A DNA stretch of 64,000 nt. It comes from Bacterioplanes sp965233665 (GTDB lineage Bacteria; Pseudomonadota; Gammaproteobacteria; Pseudomonadales; Oceanobacteraceae). This document shows, in pieces, positions 33,434 to 42,443 of the stretch. Position numbers and translations under genes: made by a program. Each line of letters opens with the position of its first letter. Position 1 is the first letter of the stretch. The stretch is taken from positions 1 to 64,000 of the forward strand of contig CBDDTG010000054.1 in the NCBI GenBank assembly GCA_965233665.1, in the 5' to 3' direction. Under the pieces are notes generated by a model. The model saw only the letters and a program-made list of their open reading frames with translations. It was not told the DNA's origin and searched no databases.

Positions 33434-34963
33434 GTGAATAAAGTGCGAGTGCTGGTTCTAAGTTGCTGTTTGCTGTGGTTGGCGAGTGTGTCGCAGGCAG
33501 AGACAGACGCGAGCTTATTTAGCAAAGCCTTTGCGGCGCAGCACCGGGTGATGTTGCTCATCGACCCGGCTAGCGGCGCCATCGTTAAGGCTAACCCGGC
33601 GGCGGCAAAGTTTTACGGTTACCCCGTGGAGCGCTTGCAAGGCATGTCGATTCAGCAAATTAACTTGCTCAGTCCAGATCAAGTCGCCGCAGAGCGTCAA
33701 CGCGCCGCCCTGGAAGACCGTAACTACTTTATCTTTCGACATCGCCTGGCCAACGGTGGCGAGCGCACGGTGTCTGTTTCTTCTGTGCCCATTCACTACC
33801 GCCAGCGTGACTTGCTGTATTCCATCATTACCGACATCACAGATTTTCGCGACGCACAGGATGCGCTCTGGCACTACCAGAACAATTTAGAGCGGCTGGT
33901 CGATGAAAAGCTCAGCGCACTGCAACTTGAGCAACAACGTCGCAATACTGCCTATAAGTTGGCGTTGTTGGCCGCGGTCGGTTTGGTGATGGCATTAGTG
34001 GTGGCGGTGGTGTACGTACGCCGCCAACAGCTGTTTTTGCAACGTGAACGTCAACGCCTGGCGGAGGTGATTTGGGGCACTGGAGCCGGCACCTGGGAGT
34101 GGCACATTAACGACGATCTGATCAGCGTTAATCGGCGCTGGTGCGAGCAGTTGGGGTATCAGGTTGAGCGGCTGTCACCGCTGACCACCAAGCGCTGGCA
34201 GGCGCTGTGTCATGCTGAGGATTTGCCACGCTTTAAAGAGCGGCTGCGCCTGCATCTGACCCAGCAAGTCGACCATTTGCAGTGTGAAGTTCGGCTGCGC
34301 CATGTCGACGGTTATTGGCTGTGGTTTATGCTGCGCGGCAAAGTCGTGGAGCGTAATAAGCATCTGCGCGCGCTGCGCATGAGCGGTACCCAGCAAGACA
34401 TTTCCAAACGCAAAGCCCTGCAGCAAGAGTTAGAGAAACAAGCCACCCTAGATCCTTTGACTGGCTTGCCTAACCGCGCTTTGTTTTTTGACCGCTTGCA
34501 GCAAGCGACGCTGACGGCGGAGCGCAAGCACTGGCAGTTGGCGGTGTTGTTTGTCGATTTGGATGGTTTTAAAGCCATCAATGACGACCATGGCCATGAT
34601 GCGGGTGATGAAGTGTTGCGACAAACAGCGGAGCGCTTGCAGCGTTCGGTGCGTAGTTCCGATGTGGTGGCCCGTCAAGGCGGTGATGAGTTTGTAATCT
34701 TGATGCAAGAAGTTCACAGCCGTGAATCTGTGGCGCTGGTGGCCGACATCATTCTCGACCAGCTGCGCCAGCCATTTCATTTAACTCAAGGCGTTGCCCC
34801 CTGTTTAGGGGCCAGTATTGGGATTGCCATGCGCCCGCCGGGCGGCGGCGCTGCCAGCCAGCTGATATCGCTGGCAGACGAAGCCATGTATGCAGCCAAG
34901 CGCAATGGCAAAGGCGGCTGTCAGTTTGCTGAGCCAAATGTCGATTCTGCGTCGGATTCATAG
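33434..34963 (+). CDS. PAS-PAS diguanylate cyclase with signal peptide and membrane helix
   Basis: The likely start is GTG at 33434 (MNKVRVLVLSCCLLWLASV), giving a signal sequence that a GTG at 33395 would bury. The order is an extracytoplasmic PAS domain (about residues 25-140), a linker helix, a transmembrane helix (ALLAAVGLVMALVVAVVYV, about 175-195), a cytoplasmic PAS domain with PAC motif (about 210-325) and a GGDEF domain (about 340-500). The active site is intact (GGDEF) and the inhibitory I-site RSSD lies five residues before it. It should synthesise c-di-GMP. The gene is separate from the efflux operon by about 50 bases. Confidence 0.92.
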   Translation: MNKVRVLVLSCCLLWLASVSQAETDASLFSKAFAAQHRVMLLIDPASGAIVKANPAAAKFYGYPVERLQGMSIQQINLLSPDQVAAERQRAALEDRNYFIFRHRLANGGERTVSVSSVPIHYRQRDLLYSIITDITDFRDAQDALWHYQNNLERLVDEKLSALQLEQQRRNTAYKLALLAAVGLVMALVVAVVYVRRQQLFLQRERQRLAEVIWGTGAGTWEWHINDDLISVNRRWCEQLGYQVERLSPLTTKRWQALCHAEDLPRFKERLRLHLTQQVDHLQCEVRLRHVDGYWLWFMLRGKVVERNKHLRALRMSGTQQDISKRKALQQELEKQATLDPLTGLPNRALFFDRLQQATLTAERKHWQLAVLFVDLDGFKAINDDHGHDAGDEVLRQTAERLQRSVRSSDVVARQGGDEFVILMQEVHSRESVALVADIILDQLRQPFHLTQGVAPCLGASIGIAMRPPGGGAASQLISLADEAMYAAKRNGKGGCQFAEPNVDSASDS

Positions 34964-35233
34964 TGAGTCGATTAACTGTGTGTAAGGAAACAGCCAGCAC
35001 GGGGTCAACAATGCCGGCATAATCATACTGGGCGGTGTTTAGGCTAAGCGGCTTGGCATTGCTGACCATCAGCCATTACCCGAAGGGCTGGAGTCTGTTT
35101 TCTGACTAGTGTGACTCGTTGCTGATATAGCGGCTAATACAGCTTTCCCGATGCTGGTGCCAGTAAACTGAGCTACAGCAGCACAAAGCCAAACTGCCCT
35201 AGCTGCGTTAAGCACAGTCGGCTGAGGCAAGTA
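34964..35233. other. Intergenic stretch, no gene seen
   Basis: About 270 bases without credible ORF, ribosome site or strong hairpin. It separates the GC-richer core segment from the AT-richer orphan region. Confidence 0.5.
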
Positions 35234-35467
35234 TCAACTGGGTTTGTATAAGCGCGTTACCTCCCAGTCGTAATCCCCCTCTGGGTTGGCGTCAACGTAT
35301 ATTCTTAATACCGGTTTGTCGGGCACCACTACCAGAATTTTTTTAAGTGGTTTTCTAGGTTCGCATATTAACCGTAAATTAATGTATGAAACGGCTCTTT
35401 CTTTGCAGTGATCGTCTTCAAATACATCAAGGGATTGCGCAATTGCGTCGTCGGTAAAATAAATCAT
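35234..35467 (-). CDS. Hypothetical protein, 77 aa
   Basis: The small protein (MIYFTDDAIAQSLDVFEDDH...) is soluble with a beta-rich middle (KKILVVVPDKPVLRIYV) and acidic N-terminus. It is AT-rich, like the large coiled-coil gene upstream on the same strand, and is the last minus-strand gene of the orphan region. The ATG is preceded by AAGAGACC. Family not recognised. Size and acidity would suit an immunity or chaperone-like role for the neighbouring genes, but a 262-base gap separates it from them. Confidence 0.5.
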   Translation of the reverse strand: MIYFTDDAIAQSLDVFEDDHCKERAVSYINLRLICEPRKPLKKILVVVPDKPVLRIYVDANPEGDYDWEVTRLYKPS

Positions 35468-35729
35468 ATCGGTCTCTTGCTTAGGTTTTAAAATATAATG
35501 AAGTTTTTATATAGTGTTGTTCATAGGGCGATTTTTCACCTGGGAACCTCTGAACCCATAGGGCCTGATGGCGCGTGGAGGAGGTGCTTAAATAGGCACT
35601 ATGACCCCATTGCTAAATGGCCGTTATAAGACGAAAGCAGATAAAAATGGCTTTTCTATCATGATCGCTCTGGGCAGCGTTAATATCTGCCCAGAGCTGC
35701 TTTAGCTAGTAATGGCATAGAAAGCCTTA

Positions 35730-36395
35730 TTAGTGCTGAATATAGTCATTGCTATGCCAAGCACCCTCCAGGTTAAAACCCAGTGGAGCGCAAATACGCC
35801 ATAAATCGGTTGGCGTGACCCTGCCAGGGGCCTGGCAAAACACCGCTGGGGGCGGTTTATCGTCCATCCATAGGCCTTGCAAGTTAGCAATCTCATAGCA
35901 ATTGACCACCAAACCGGCAGCAAACGGATGATCGCCATAGTTGGAATACTGCTGTAGCCGACGGTGCAATGGACCATCGCCTGTGCCAGCGATCATCGCT
36001 GCTATGGCGTTGGGGGCACGGAAACCGCTGTCGATATCGTCATTATCGCCTTGCATGTAATAGCTCATCGCTTGGGTACCGGCCAATGCCGCCAGGGTAT
36101 AGGCCACAGCCGTGCCATTAGGGAAGTAGGGCTGAAAACAGCGTAACCTCAGCACCACAGCATCGCGAGGGTTACTTTCTTCAGCAAGGTTACTTAATAC
36201 AATACCCTTGGCACTGGCTTCCACCGCTTGGGTATCGTTTACCGCAATGGCGGCATGGGTCAACGGGGTGGAATCAGATCCACCCGCTAAGCATTTATTA
36301 AGATTTTGCCCCAGCTGAATCAAACTACGACCTTGTACTTCTTTGGCTTGGTTGTCTGGGGGGGGATAAGTTAGGATGATATCGCCGGTTTTCAT
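35730..36395 (-). CDS. Permuted papain-like (YiiX/NlpC-P60 type) hydrolase candidate
   Basis: The 221-aa protein begins MKTGDIILTYPPP, then TPLTHAAIAVND with a His after a hydrophobic strand (about residue 47) and late VVNCYEIANLQG with a Cys at the start of a helix (about residue 168). His first and Cys later is the order of permuted papain-fold enzymes of the YiiX/YebB group, which act on peptides, lipids or cell-wall material. GAGGAAGAG lies before the ATG. It follows the large coiled-coil gene by about 60 bases on the same strand, suggesting an operon. Enzyme activity is inferred from motif order only. Confidence 0.6.
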   Translation of the reverse strand: MKTGDIILTYPPPDNQAKEVQGRSLIQLGQNLNKCLAGGSDSTPLTHAAIAVNDTQAVEASAKGIVLSNLAEESNPRDAVVLRLRCFQPYFPNGTAVAYTLAALAGTQAMSYYMQGDNDDIDSGFRAPNAIAAMIAGTGDGPLHRRLQQYSNYGDHPFAAGLVVNCYEIANLQGLWMDDKPPPAVFCQAPGRVTPTDLWRICAPLGFNLEGAWHSNDYIQH

Positions 36396-36456
36396 TTTTA
36401 ACTCTTCCTCTAATTGATTTTATCGTTCAGTGCTTTGAGATGTTTGTTGTTTTGAT

Positions 36457-38697
36457 TTATTTCCTTTTGTTTATTAGTGCTTCTCGTGCGGCTTCTATTT
36501 TTTTTGGTGTTATAGTTCTTCGTAGTTTGACCATATCTTCAGTTTCTTTTTTTATTTCTCGGAATACATTTTTAATTCTTTCGCTATCCTTTTTGTGATG
36601 CGTAAGGGCGCTTAGGAATAGTTCTGAAAATTTTGATTTTTCTAGATCTTCATTGGTTTCTTGTGTATCGCTTAATTTTCCGTTTGCTAGTTTTCCTATC
36701 ATAGCTAATGTTGAATCTCCGAACTCATGGTTGACGAGGTTCTTGTTTACCGATATGCATTTTGCTCCTTCTTTTATATAGTTATAAATTGAATTTTTCC
36801 AACTATCTAATCGATTTTCGTATGTTTCTCTGTTGCAATTCGTTTCTAATACTTTTTCTAAGTCACTATCACTCTCTAGCCGAACATAGTTTGCATTAGG
36901 TGGAACCCAGGATTCGCCACGGCCTAAGTGAATAGAAGATGGTGGATAACCATTGGCATACATGTAAGTTGTGCAAGCGAAACAGGATGCCATTTTAGTG
37001 GTTTCCGCTCCCGTAGCCATCTCAAGAGGTGTAAGACTACCGTTTTGGGGGCAGTGTGTGATGGCTGTACACATACCATGCACATAGCCAACTCTTGATT
37101 TTCCATGGTCTTTTCCTAATTTTTCAACAGGAATATTACCCATGCCTTCTGTTTTGTCTTCAGATAAAGTACTTAATCCTCCGATTATCCCAAGGGGTGT
37201 GAATTCCTTGCTTGATAGTTGTGTAATTGGCCAGTCTGGATCTATGGTTTCTAGGTTATCGTATTTATCTTCGGAGATTTTATTGTATAATTCATATGCA
37301 ACTCTTTCGGTTGGATAGAGTATGGTATTGTCTCCTTCTTTTTGAATCTCGTACTCTCCTTTTTCTAGTTTCGCTATCAAGCCTGTGTAAGCCCCGCGGC
37401 CTTGGTATATATGCTTTGAATCCTTTATTGCATCATTAATTCCTGGTTTTTTAATATTTATGTTTCTGTACTTAAACTCTTGTTTTTCGGATTTGGTTTT
37501 TCCGGTTATTAGCTCTCCTTCTTTTCCTTGGGGAGATTGGTTGTCTAGTATTTTTTCTCCAAACCCTTTGTGAGTTTCGTCGATTGCTTTTGATAGAATG
37601 CTTATTACTACCATGTGGTCTATTGTTGATTGGAGGTTGCCTTCTATTGAATATTTTTCATTAATTAAGTCTTCTAGCAAGTTATCGTTACTTATTATTT
37701 GTGTCATTCTTTCTATGTTTTTTATATCGCTGATTTTCTCTCTTTCTTTTTCCTTGTAATGGTTTAATTTATCTTCTAGGGTTTTGTTTTCTTCCTTAAG
37801 GTATAGTTTTTTACTGAATCTTTCTTTCTGTAGATCGGATAAATTTTTCGATAGTTTTAGGACTTCTTTCTTTGTTTCTTCTATTTCTGAGTGTTTTTTT
37901 TCTATCTCTTCGTTTGGTATTTTATTATTCTTTCCTGTGTTTTCTGTTTCTGTTAATTCATTTTCTGTTGGTTTGCTTAGTTTTTCTATCTCTTCTTTTT
38001 TTGCCTTTATTTTTTCCTCTCCTTTTTCTGTTTCTGCTTTTATTTTTTCTTCCTCTTCCTTTATTTTTATGGTTAGTTTTTTTACTTCACTTTCAAGTAT
38101 TCCTGTCTTTCTTTTTATTTTTTCTATATCGGTTAATATTAATCCTTTTTCTTCGTCTTGGTTTTTAGTCTCTTCTTTTGTGTGGTTTATTGCATCCTCA
38201 ATTGCTTTGTGCAATTTGTTTTTTGTGCTCCTCATCTCTATTGATATTGTATCGTCGATTTTTTCTATTAGTTCTTTTGTTTCGTGGTGAGCTATCATTT
38301 CAAATATTTCTGCTCTGTCTTCTAGCGGGATTTCGTTTTCTTCGTTGCTTTGTTTGATTATCTTAAGGTATTTAAGTCTTGTCTCGTCACTAATTTTCAT
38401 TCCAGGTTTTTTCTCTTTCCATATTTCTTCTTCCTTTTTTCTTATTTCTTTGAGTGGTCTCGTTTTTTTCTGGTAATCGATTATGGAAGGTTTGAGCGTA
38501 TCTCTAAGTTTTTTTAATGCTGATGTTTCCAGTATTATTTCTTCCTCTTCCGTTGGGTGCTCGTGATCGAATTGTATTGGGTGGCCTTTGTTTATGCAGT
38601 CAATAGCAAGCCCTATAATGGCGCTGGTGACAATAATGTCCGCCTCATTTTCTTGCACTAGTTTGCTTATTTCGGATTGTTTGATTAGTAGGCTCAT
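36457..38697 (-). CDS. Large AT-rich coiled-coil protein with C-terminal Cys domain
   Basis: The 746-aa protein starts at 38697 (MSLLIKQSE, GAGGA site 7 bases upstream) rather than at the longer ORF start. Residues 1-60 are globular and hydrophobic, about 60-370 are Lys/Glu-rich coiled coil, and about 400-746 are mixed. In the last part, GAE (563-565) is followed by CFAC (572-575) and HLGRGESWVPP, a layout that loosely resembles nucleic-acid deaminase toxins (xAE plus CxxC), although the usual zinc-binding His/Cys before the AE is Gly here. Base composition differs sharply from neighbours, pointing to horizontal origin. No family recognised; a polymorphic effector or a structural protein are both possible. 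Confidence 0.65.
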   Translation of the reverse strand: MSLLIKQSEISKLVQENEADIIVTSAIIGLAIDCINKGHPIQFDHEHPTEEEEIILETSALKKLRDTLKPSIIDYQKKTRPLKEIRKKEEEIWKEKKPGMKISDETRLKYLKIIKQSNEENEIPLEDRAEIFEMIAHHETKELIEKIDDTISIEMRSTKNKLHKAIEDAINHTKEETKNQDEEKGLILTDIEKIKRKTGILESEVKKLTIKIKEEEEKIKAETEKGEEKIKAKKEEIEKLSKPTENELTETENTGKNNKIPNEEIEKKHSEIEETKKEVLKLSKNLSDLQKERFSKKLYLKEENKTLEDKLNHYKEKEREKISDIKNIERMTQIISNDNLLEDLINEKYSIEGNLQSTIDHMVVISILSKAIDETHKGFGEKILDNQSPQGKEGELITGKTKSEKQEFKYRNINIKKPGINDAIKDSKHIYQGRGAYTGLIAKLEKGEYEIQKEGDNTILYPTERVAYELYNKISEDKYDNLETIDPDWPITQLSSKEFTPLGIIGGLSTLSEDKTEGMGNIPVEKLGKDHGKSRVGYVHGMCTAITHCPQNGSLTPLEMATGAETTKMASCFACTTYMYANGYPPSSIHLGRGESWVPPNANYVRLESDSDLEKVLETNCNRETYENRLDSWKNSIYNYIKEGAKCISVNKNLVNHEFGDSTLAMIGKLANGKLSDTQETNEDLEKSKFSELFLSALTHHKKDSERIKNVFREIKKETEDMVKLRRTITPKKIEAAREALINKRK

Positions 38698-38725
38698 AGC
38701 ATTTTCCTCATTTGTGGGTTCACGA

Positions 38726-39172
38726 TTAATATGATTTTTGGACCGTCGATATTCCATCGGGAAGTATTTCCGCTTCGTGAGCCATTTCTGTATCGGCGCA
38801 GTCGCGGCGAATATTGGCTACCTGCCTTACGCTAATGCCAAAACGGCGGGCAACGCTGGCACGTGATTCACCATTTTTTAACGCCTTAATGATGGTTTGG
38901 TTGCGTTCTTGGTTGTCGATCTGGCGCGAGGTGGGCAGTGCCAGGTAGGTGCCGCCGTATATCTCGCTGAGAGTAGCAACGCTGTCGCGAGGCAATAGCC
39001 CAATAAGCTTGCTGCGGTCCGGGTATTTGGGGATATACACATCCTGCCCGCCCAGTTTGCATACCAGTGTATAAGTATCAGTTAAGCCGATTAAGTCGAT
39101 CAGCTCCTGCATTCTTTCTGGTAGCAGTGAGATATCGATGTGATGGTGATGTTTTTCTGCGGCGTACTGCAT
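38726..39172 (-). CDS. Mor-family transcription activator-like regulator
   Basis: The 148-aa protein has the Mor/C layout: a dimerisation part (PERMQELIDLIGLTDTYTLV) followed by YIPKYP, and a C-terminal HTH (ASVARRFGISVRQVANIRRD). Mor proteins activate middle genes of Mu-like phages, but relatives control other mobile modules. The start at 39172 follows AGGGA; an upstream ATG at 39226 has no such site. It lies 28 bases before the coiled-coil gene on the same strand and is GC-richer than it, so it probably is the local activator of that unit. Confidence 0.8.
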   Translation of the reverse strand: MQYAAEKHHHHIDISLLPERMQELIDLIGLTDTYTLVCKLGGQDVYIPKYPDRSKLIGLLPRDSVATLSEIYGGTYLALPTSRQIDNQERNQTIIKALKNGESRASVARRFGISVRQVANIRRDCADTEMAHEAEILPDGISTVQKSY

Positions 39173-39834
39173 GTTGATTTCCCTGTCAAGTAATGTCTGA
39201 ATCGAGATTACTGAGGTAGAAATCAAAAGGCATAGAGAACTATTGCTCGGTAAGCGAGGGTGCTATTGGGCGTTAAAAAATACTGTTATGGCGCCAAGCT
39301 AGGGCTTATTTCTGGTTGATATTGGCTATTACTGTGGGTCTTCTGGATGTTTGACCGGTGCGGTTACAAGCGCCGCAATGTGGTTGGCAAGTGCCATACG
39401 GATGGGGTGAACAAACCTTTGTTTATACAGGTTTAAGGGTTATCGCTGGGTTATCAGGTGCTGCTCTGTGGGTGCAAATCGGTTGAGGCTTATCGAGAGC
39501 GGGTGCTCTGCAAAATCGCCTTAATTGTACTCAGTGGTCATAAAGCGCCGTTCTGACGCGTGGGATGCTCTACCAAGTGTGCATGAGCCAGCAATCATTG
39601 GGTGCTGTAAAAATGTTACTCCGTGTTACATCAACCAATCATTAGCGTGTATGTGATGTATGCTGCTATCTTTTTTTATACCGCCTTGCTGTTGATATGT
39701 TTAGGTAGCGTTGGCTAAATGCCAAGGCGGTGGCGCCAACCTGCTTTATTGCTGAGTGACCTCTAACAACATGCTCGCAGCACTCAAGCCAATGAGAGCC
39801 AGCGGCGCTGCTGACTCGCATAGGTGGTGTGTCA
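39173..39834. other. Gap of about 660 bases between regulator and mltF-like gene
   Basis: No credible coding region was found. An inverted repeat ACCGCCTTG (39680-39688) / CAAGGCGGT (39723-39731) can form a 9-bp stem behind the mltF-like stop, without a proper T tract for either strand. The right of the gap holds the promoter of the mor-like gene. Confidence 0.5.
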
Positions 39835-41352
39835 TCATTGTGTCTGGCTAGCGGGCAAAAATGGCATGCTATTACCGGTTTTTTCGGCGTAAAGCTGGCG
39901 CTGCTTAAAGATTTTTCGCACGTAATTTTTAGGCTCGCTGCCACGGCAATAGCCGTATTTGATGTCAGCCCTTTGGTACACGGCCTGGTGTTCCAGCTCG
40001 GTGATATAGTCTTCGACACCACGTTGATTGTCGCTGCTAAGCCACTGATCTGGGTTGGCGCCATCGCTGCGTGCCAGGGTGCGAGCATCCAATACATGGC
40101 CTAAGCCAGCATTATACGAAGCCAATGCAAACGCCATGGCATTGCGTGGTGATAAACCTTTACTCTTCCAGTGCTGGTACATGCGTAGGTTATACATGGC
40201 CGCACCGCGCACGTTTAAGTTCAGGTCAAAGAATTCCGTTTCGGGTACGCGCAATTCTCTGGCGGTGCCTGGCATCAGTTGCATCAAGCCCATGGCACCG
40301 GCGGGTGACACTGCATCGGGGTAAAAGCGTGATTCGACATAGCTTTGGGCTGCCAACCACTGCCAGTCAAAGGGCGGTGAGGCATGGCGTTGGTATAGGT
40401 AGTCCCAGGGCGTGAGCTTTATCTGTGATGCATCGGTTTTTGGTGAAATGCTGGGTGGGGTAGTGGGTGTTGCTTGCTCGTTATCGGCTATCGCATCGGT
40501 AGCTTTTTGGGGTTGGGTAACCTGTTGCAGTATGGCTTGCGCCGGTTCACTGTTAAGCCAAGCATTCAGCGCTTTTAATAATGAACCATCTCCATTTTTG
40601 CGCACCACTAGGCCAATGTTGCGTGGCCGGCCAAAAACTAAGCTGCTATCGAGGTTGTTGTCGTCGACGTTGGCATTTTCGGCGATGTGTTGATCGGCAA
40701 TGGTGAAATCGATTTCTTTTTCGGCGACATCGGCAATCAGGGCCAAGGTGGCACGTTTTTCATCAACAAACTCCACACCTATGGTGGTGGCCGTGGCCTG
40801 TGGCCCAATATTCAACCCAACCTGGTTAGCGGCACGCTGTAACTCCGATACATAAACGCTGTTGCTTCGCAAGGACACGGTTTTTCCCGCCAGCTTAGCA
40901 ATACTGTCAATGGCTTGGTCGCTGCGCTGAATTAATACTTCACGTGTTGCAAACAGTGGCATCGAGAAACGAACATGCTGCTCCCGTTGTTCTGTTTGGG
41001 TTAAATCAGCTGCGCCAACGTCTGCCTGCTTTTGGTTCAGGCTGTGGAACATATCAGCGACGGTGGGTTGTTTATTAATGCTAAGCGTGACACCGAGTCG
41101 GTCGGCAAAACCGCTCAACAATAAACATTCATGTCCGGCTAAGTCGTCTTGCAAGTAATAGCAACCGACGCCATCTAGGCCAGTGGTGAGTACCAGCTCA
41201 CCGCGTTTTTTGATTAATTCCAGATCAGTTAATGGCTCGCTTGCCTGCTCTGTCGCTCGGTTGCTGGCTGATTTGGTGGTAGTGCACGCGGCCAGCACTA
41301 GGCAAGTCGCAATGGCAATGCATAAGGGTGGGATAAGGGCTCGATAGTGCAT
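39835..41352 (-). CDS. MltF-like membrane-bound lytic murein transglycosylase
   Basis: The 505-aa lipoprotein has a signal peptide with LAAC lipobox (Cys about residue 23), an SBP_bac_3 periplasmic-binding-like domain (about 45-270), a Thr/Pro-rich linker and an SLT domain (about 320-450) with catalytic Glu in VESRFYPD and SPAGAMGLMQLMPGTA. It cleaves peptidoglycan between MurNAc and GlcNAc at the envelope. ATG at 41352 follows TGGAGCG. It is divergent from the small-gene cluster with a 147-base shared promoter region, which suggests a functional link, for instance wall remodelling for an envelope-associated assembly (inference). Confidence 0.85.
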   Translation of the reverse strand: MHYRALIPPLCIAIATCLVLAACTTTKSASNRATEQASEPLTDLELIKKRGELVLTTGLDGVGCYYLQDDLAGHECLLLSGFADRLGVTLSINKQPTVADMFHSLNQKQADVGAADLTQTEQREQHVRFSMPLFATREVLIQRSDQAIDSIAKLAGKTVSLRSNSVYVSELQRAANQVGLNIGPQATATTIGVEFVDEKRATLALIADVAEKEIDFTIADQHIAENANVDDNNLDSSLVFGRPRNIGLVVRKNGDGSLLKALNAWLNSEPAQAILQQVTQPQKATDAIADNEQATPTTPPSISPKTDASQIKLTPWDYLYQRHASPPFDWQWLAAQSYVESRFYPDAVSPAGAMGLMQLMPGTARELRVPETEFFDLNLNVRGAAMYNLRMYQHWKSKGLSPRNAMAFALASYNAGLGHVLDARTLARSDGANPDQWLSSDNQRGVEDYITELEHQAVYQRADIKYGYCRGSEPKNYVRKIFKQRQLYAEKTGNSMPFLPASQTQ

Positions 41353-41412
41353 GTTCGCTCCAGCTTTTTGGGTTGAGCTAATAGCCTATGGGCAGCATCT
41401 TTTTTCAGAAGT

Positions 41413-41426
41413 GTGAAAGTTTTCAC
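41413..41426. promoter_or_regulatory. Dyad GTGAAA-GT-TTTCAC in the divergent promoter region
   Basis: A 6-2-6 inverted repeat lies midway between the mltF-like start (41352) and the first small gene (41500). It could be an operator for both transcripts. Confidence 0.4.
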
Positions 41427-41499
41427 TATTACAGAGAGGATCGATGCCTTTTATGGTCGGCATTCCCAATTAGGGAAAACAGAGTAAAGGAGAAATAAA

Positions 41500-41793
41500 A
41501 TGACAGATCCTGTTGAAAACAATGCTACTGCGAATGGTTCAGCTATCGGTATTGAGCCAGTGCCATATCGCGACCGTGTTGATCCCAAAGTCGGCGACCA
41601 GACCACCAGCTCTTCTGCGCAAAGTATGAATCTGGATGGTCTACGCGATCTTTCATCGCTTTCTAAGTTGCAGGTGCGTGAGTTTACCCACACGGGTGCT
41701 ACGCAAATGCAGGCCACTGCCAATGCCATGACACAAATGGCGGCAGCTGGTGCGAAAGCAGTGAACTATGTGATGGCGGGAAAAAGTAAATAG
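41500..41793 (+). CDS. Small unknown protein A1, paralogue of the next gene, 97 aa
   Basis: The product has a variable N-terminus and a 73-residue core (from PYRDRVDPKV to NYVMAG) that differs from the next gene's product at only 6 positions. The core combines a Ser/Thr/Gln-rich stretch (DQTTSSSAQS), a Leu-rich helix (LDGLRDLSSLSKL) and an Ala/Met-rich helix (ATANAMTQMAAAGAKAV). There is no signal peptide. AAAGGAG precedes the ATG. Tandem small Ala-rich paralogues are typical of self-assembling structures such as R-bodies, but no RebB signature was recognised. It is probably the most strongly expressed part of the cluster, given the terminator behind the pair. Confidence 0.75.
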   Translation: MTDPVENNATANGSAIGIEPVPYRDRVDPKVGDQTTSSSAQSMNLDGLRDLSSLSKLQVREFTHTGATQMQATANAMTQMAAAGAKAVNYVMAGKSK

Positions 41794-41894
41794 TAAATAG
41801 TAAAAAGGAAACACTACCTGATGCTATTAGGTGTTGCTTTCTCTTAGATTAAATTCTGCCATTTTGGCAAACACTAACTTCAAAGGTGATTATT

Positions 41895-42152
41895 ATGTCT
41901 CAAGATAACTTTATTGAACCAGCTCCATACCGTGATCGTGTTGATCCTAAAGTGGCGGATCAAACCACCAGTTCTTCGGCGCAAAGCCTGAATCTGGATG
42001 GCTTACGCGATTTATCAGCTTTGTCTAAACTGCAAGTGCGTGAGTTCACCCACACGGGTGCGACGCAAATGCAGGCGACCTCCAATGCTATGACACAAAT
42101 GGCGGCGGCGGGTGCTAAAGCTGTTAACTACATCATGGATGGCGGCAATTAA
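41895..42152 (+). CDS. Small unknown protein A2, paralogue of the preceding gene, 85 aa
   Basis: The core is about 92% identical in protein to A1, while many synonymous codons differ (for example in DRVDPKV and KLQVREF), so both copies have been kept by selection for some time. It lacks A1's longer N-terminus. ATG at 41895 has AAAGGTG in front. A strong terminator follows, separating the pair from the four downstream genes. A partly paired hairpin also lies between A1 and A2. Confidence 0.75.
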   Translation: MSQDNFIEPAPYRDRVDPKVADQTTSSSAQSLNLDGLRDLSALSKLQVREFTHTGATQMQATSNAMTQMAAAGAKAVNYIMDGGN

Positions 42153-42172
42153 GCCTCGCTGATCTGTGGTTG

Positions 42173-42208
42173 CATCGAGGTAGCTTAAGCGCTATCTCGA
42201 TGTTTTTT
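42173..42208 (+). terminator. Internal terminator behind the paralogue pair
   Basis: CATCGAGGTAGC (42173-42184) pairs with GCTATCTCGATG (42191-42202) with one mismatch and runs into six T. It would reduce expression of the downstream genes relative to A1/A2. Confidence 0.8.
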
Positions 42209-42239
42209 GACTTTGAGGATTAAGAGTAAGGAGACAGTC

Positions 42240-42437
42240 ATGGCTGATAAGCCCGATGTGCTTAGCTTGCGAGAGCAAACTGATCGAAAAGGCAATTTGG
42301 TCGACGTGATGTCGAGTGCGTATCTGCAGCGCTCGATTAACAATTCGGTTGAAACGACTTTGCAAGATCAAGTTAATGCCCGCAACCAGCGTATGCTGCT
42401 GATGACCAAGCAGTTGAATAAGATCGCAGACTTGTAA
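42240..42437 (+). CDS. Small unknown protein B of the cluster, 65 aa
   Basis: A helical 65-aa protein (SSAYLQRSINNSVETTLQDQ...) with Gln/Asn/Met-rich C-terminus and no signal peptide. The ATG at 42240 follows AAGGAGACAG, a strong site. Like A1/A2 it is rich in polar uncharged residues and may belong to the same assembly. Six bases separate it from the next gene. No family recognised. Confidence 0.7.
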   Translation: MADKPDVLSLREQTDRKGNLVDVMSSAYLQRSINNSVETTLQDQVNARNQRMLLMTKQLNKIADL

Positions 42438-42443
42438 TTTCTT

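Noticed and set aside
37784..38290. Plus-strand ORF very rich in Phe and Ser
   Set aside because: It is the antisense of the Lys/Glu-rich coiled-coil gene; GAA/AAA codons read backwards give TTC/TTT.
36457..38697. Firm call of a deaminase toxin
   Set aside because: CFAC and the AE pair fit loosely, but the zinc-binding His/Cys before AE is Gly, so only a resemblance is stated.
39680..39731. Terminator of the mltF-like gene
   Set aside because: The 9-bp stem has a 34-base loop and the minus strand continues with A instead of T.
41500..42152. A1/A2 as RebB R-body proteins
   Set aside because: Size and tandem layout are similar but the RebB sequence pattern is not visible, so no name was given.
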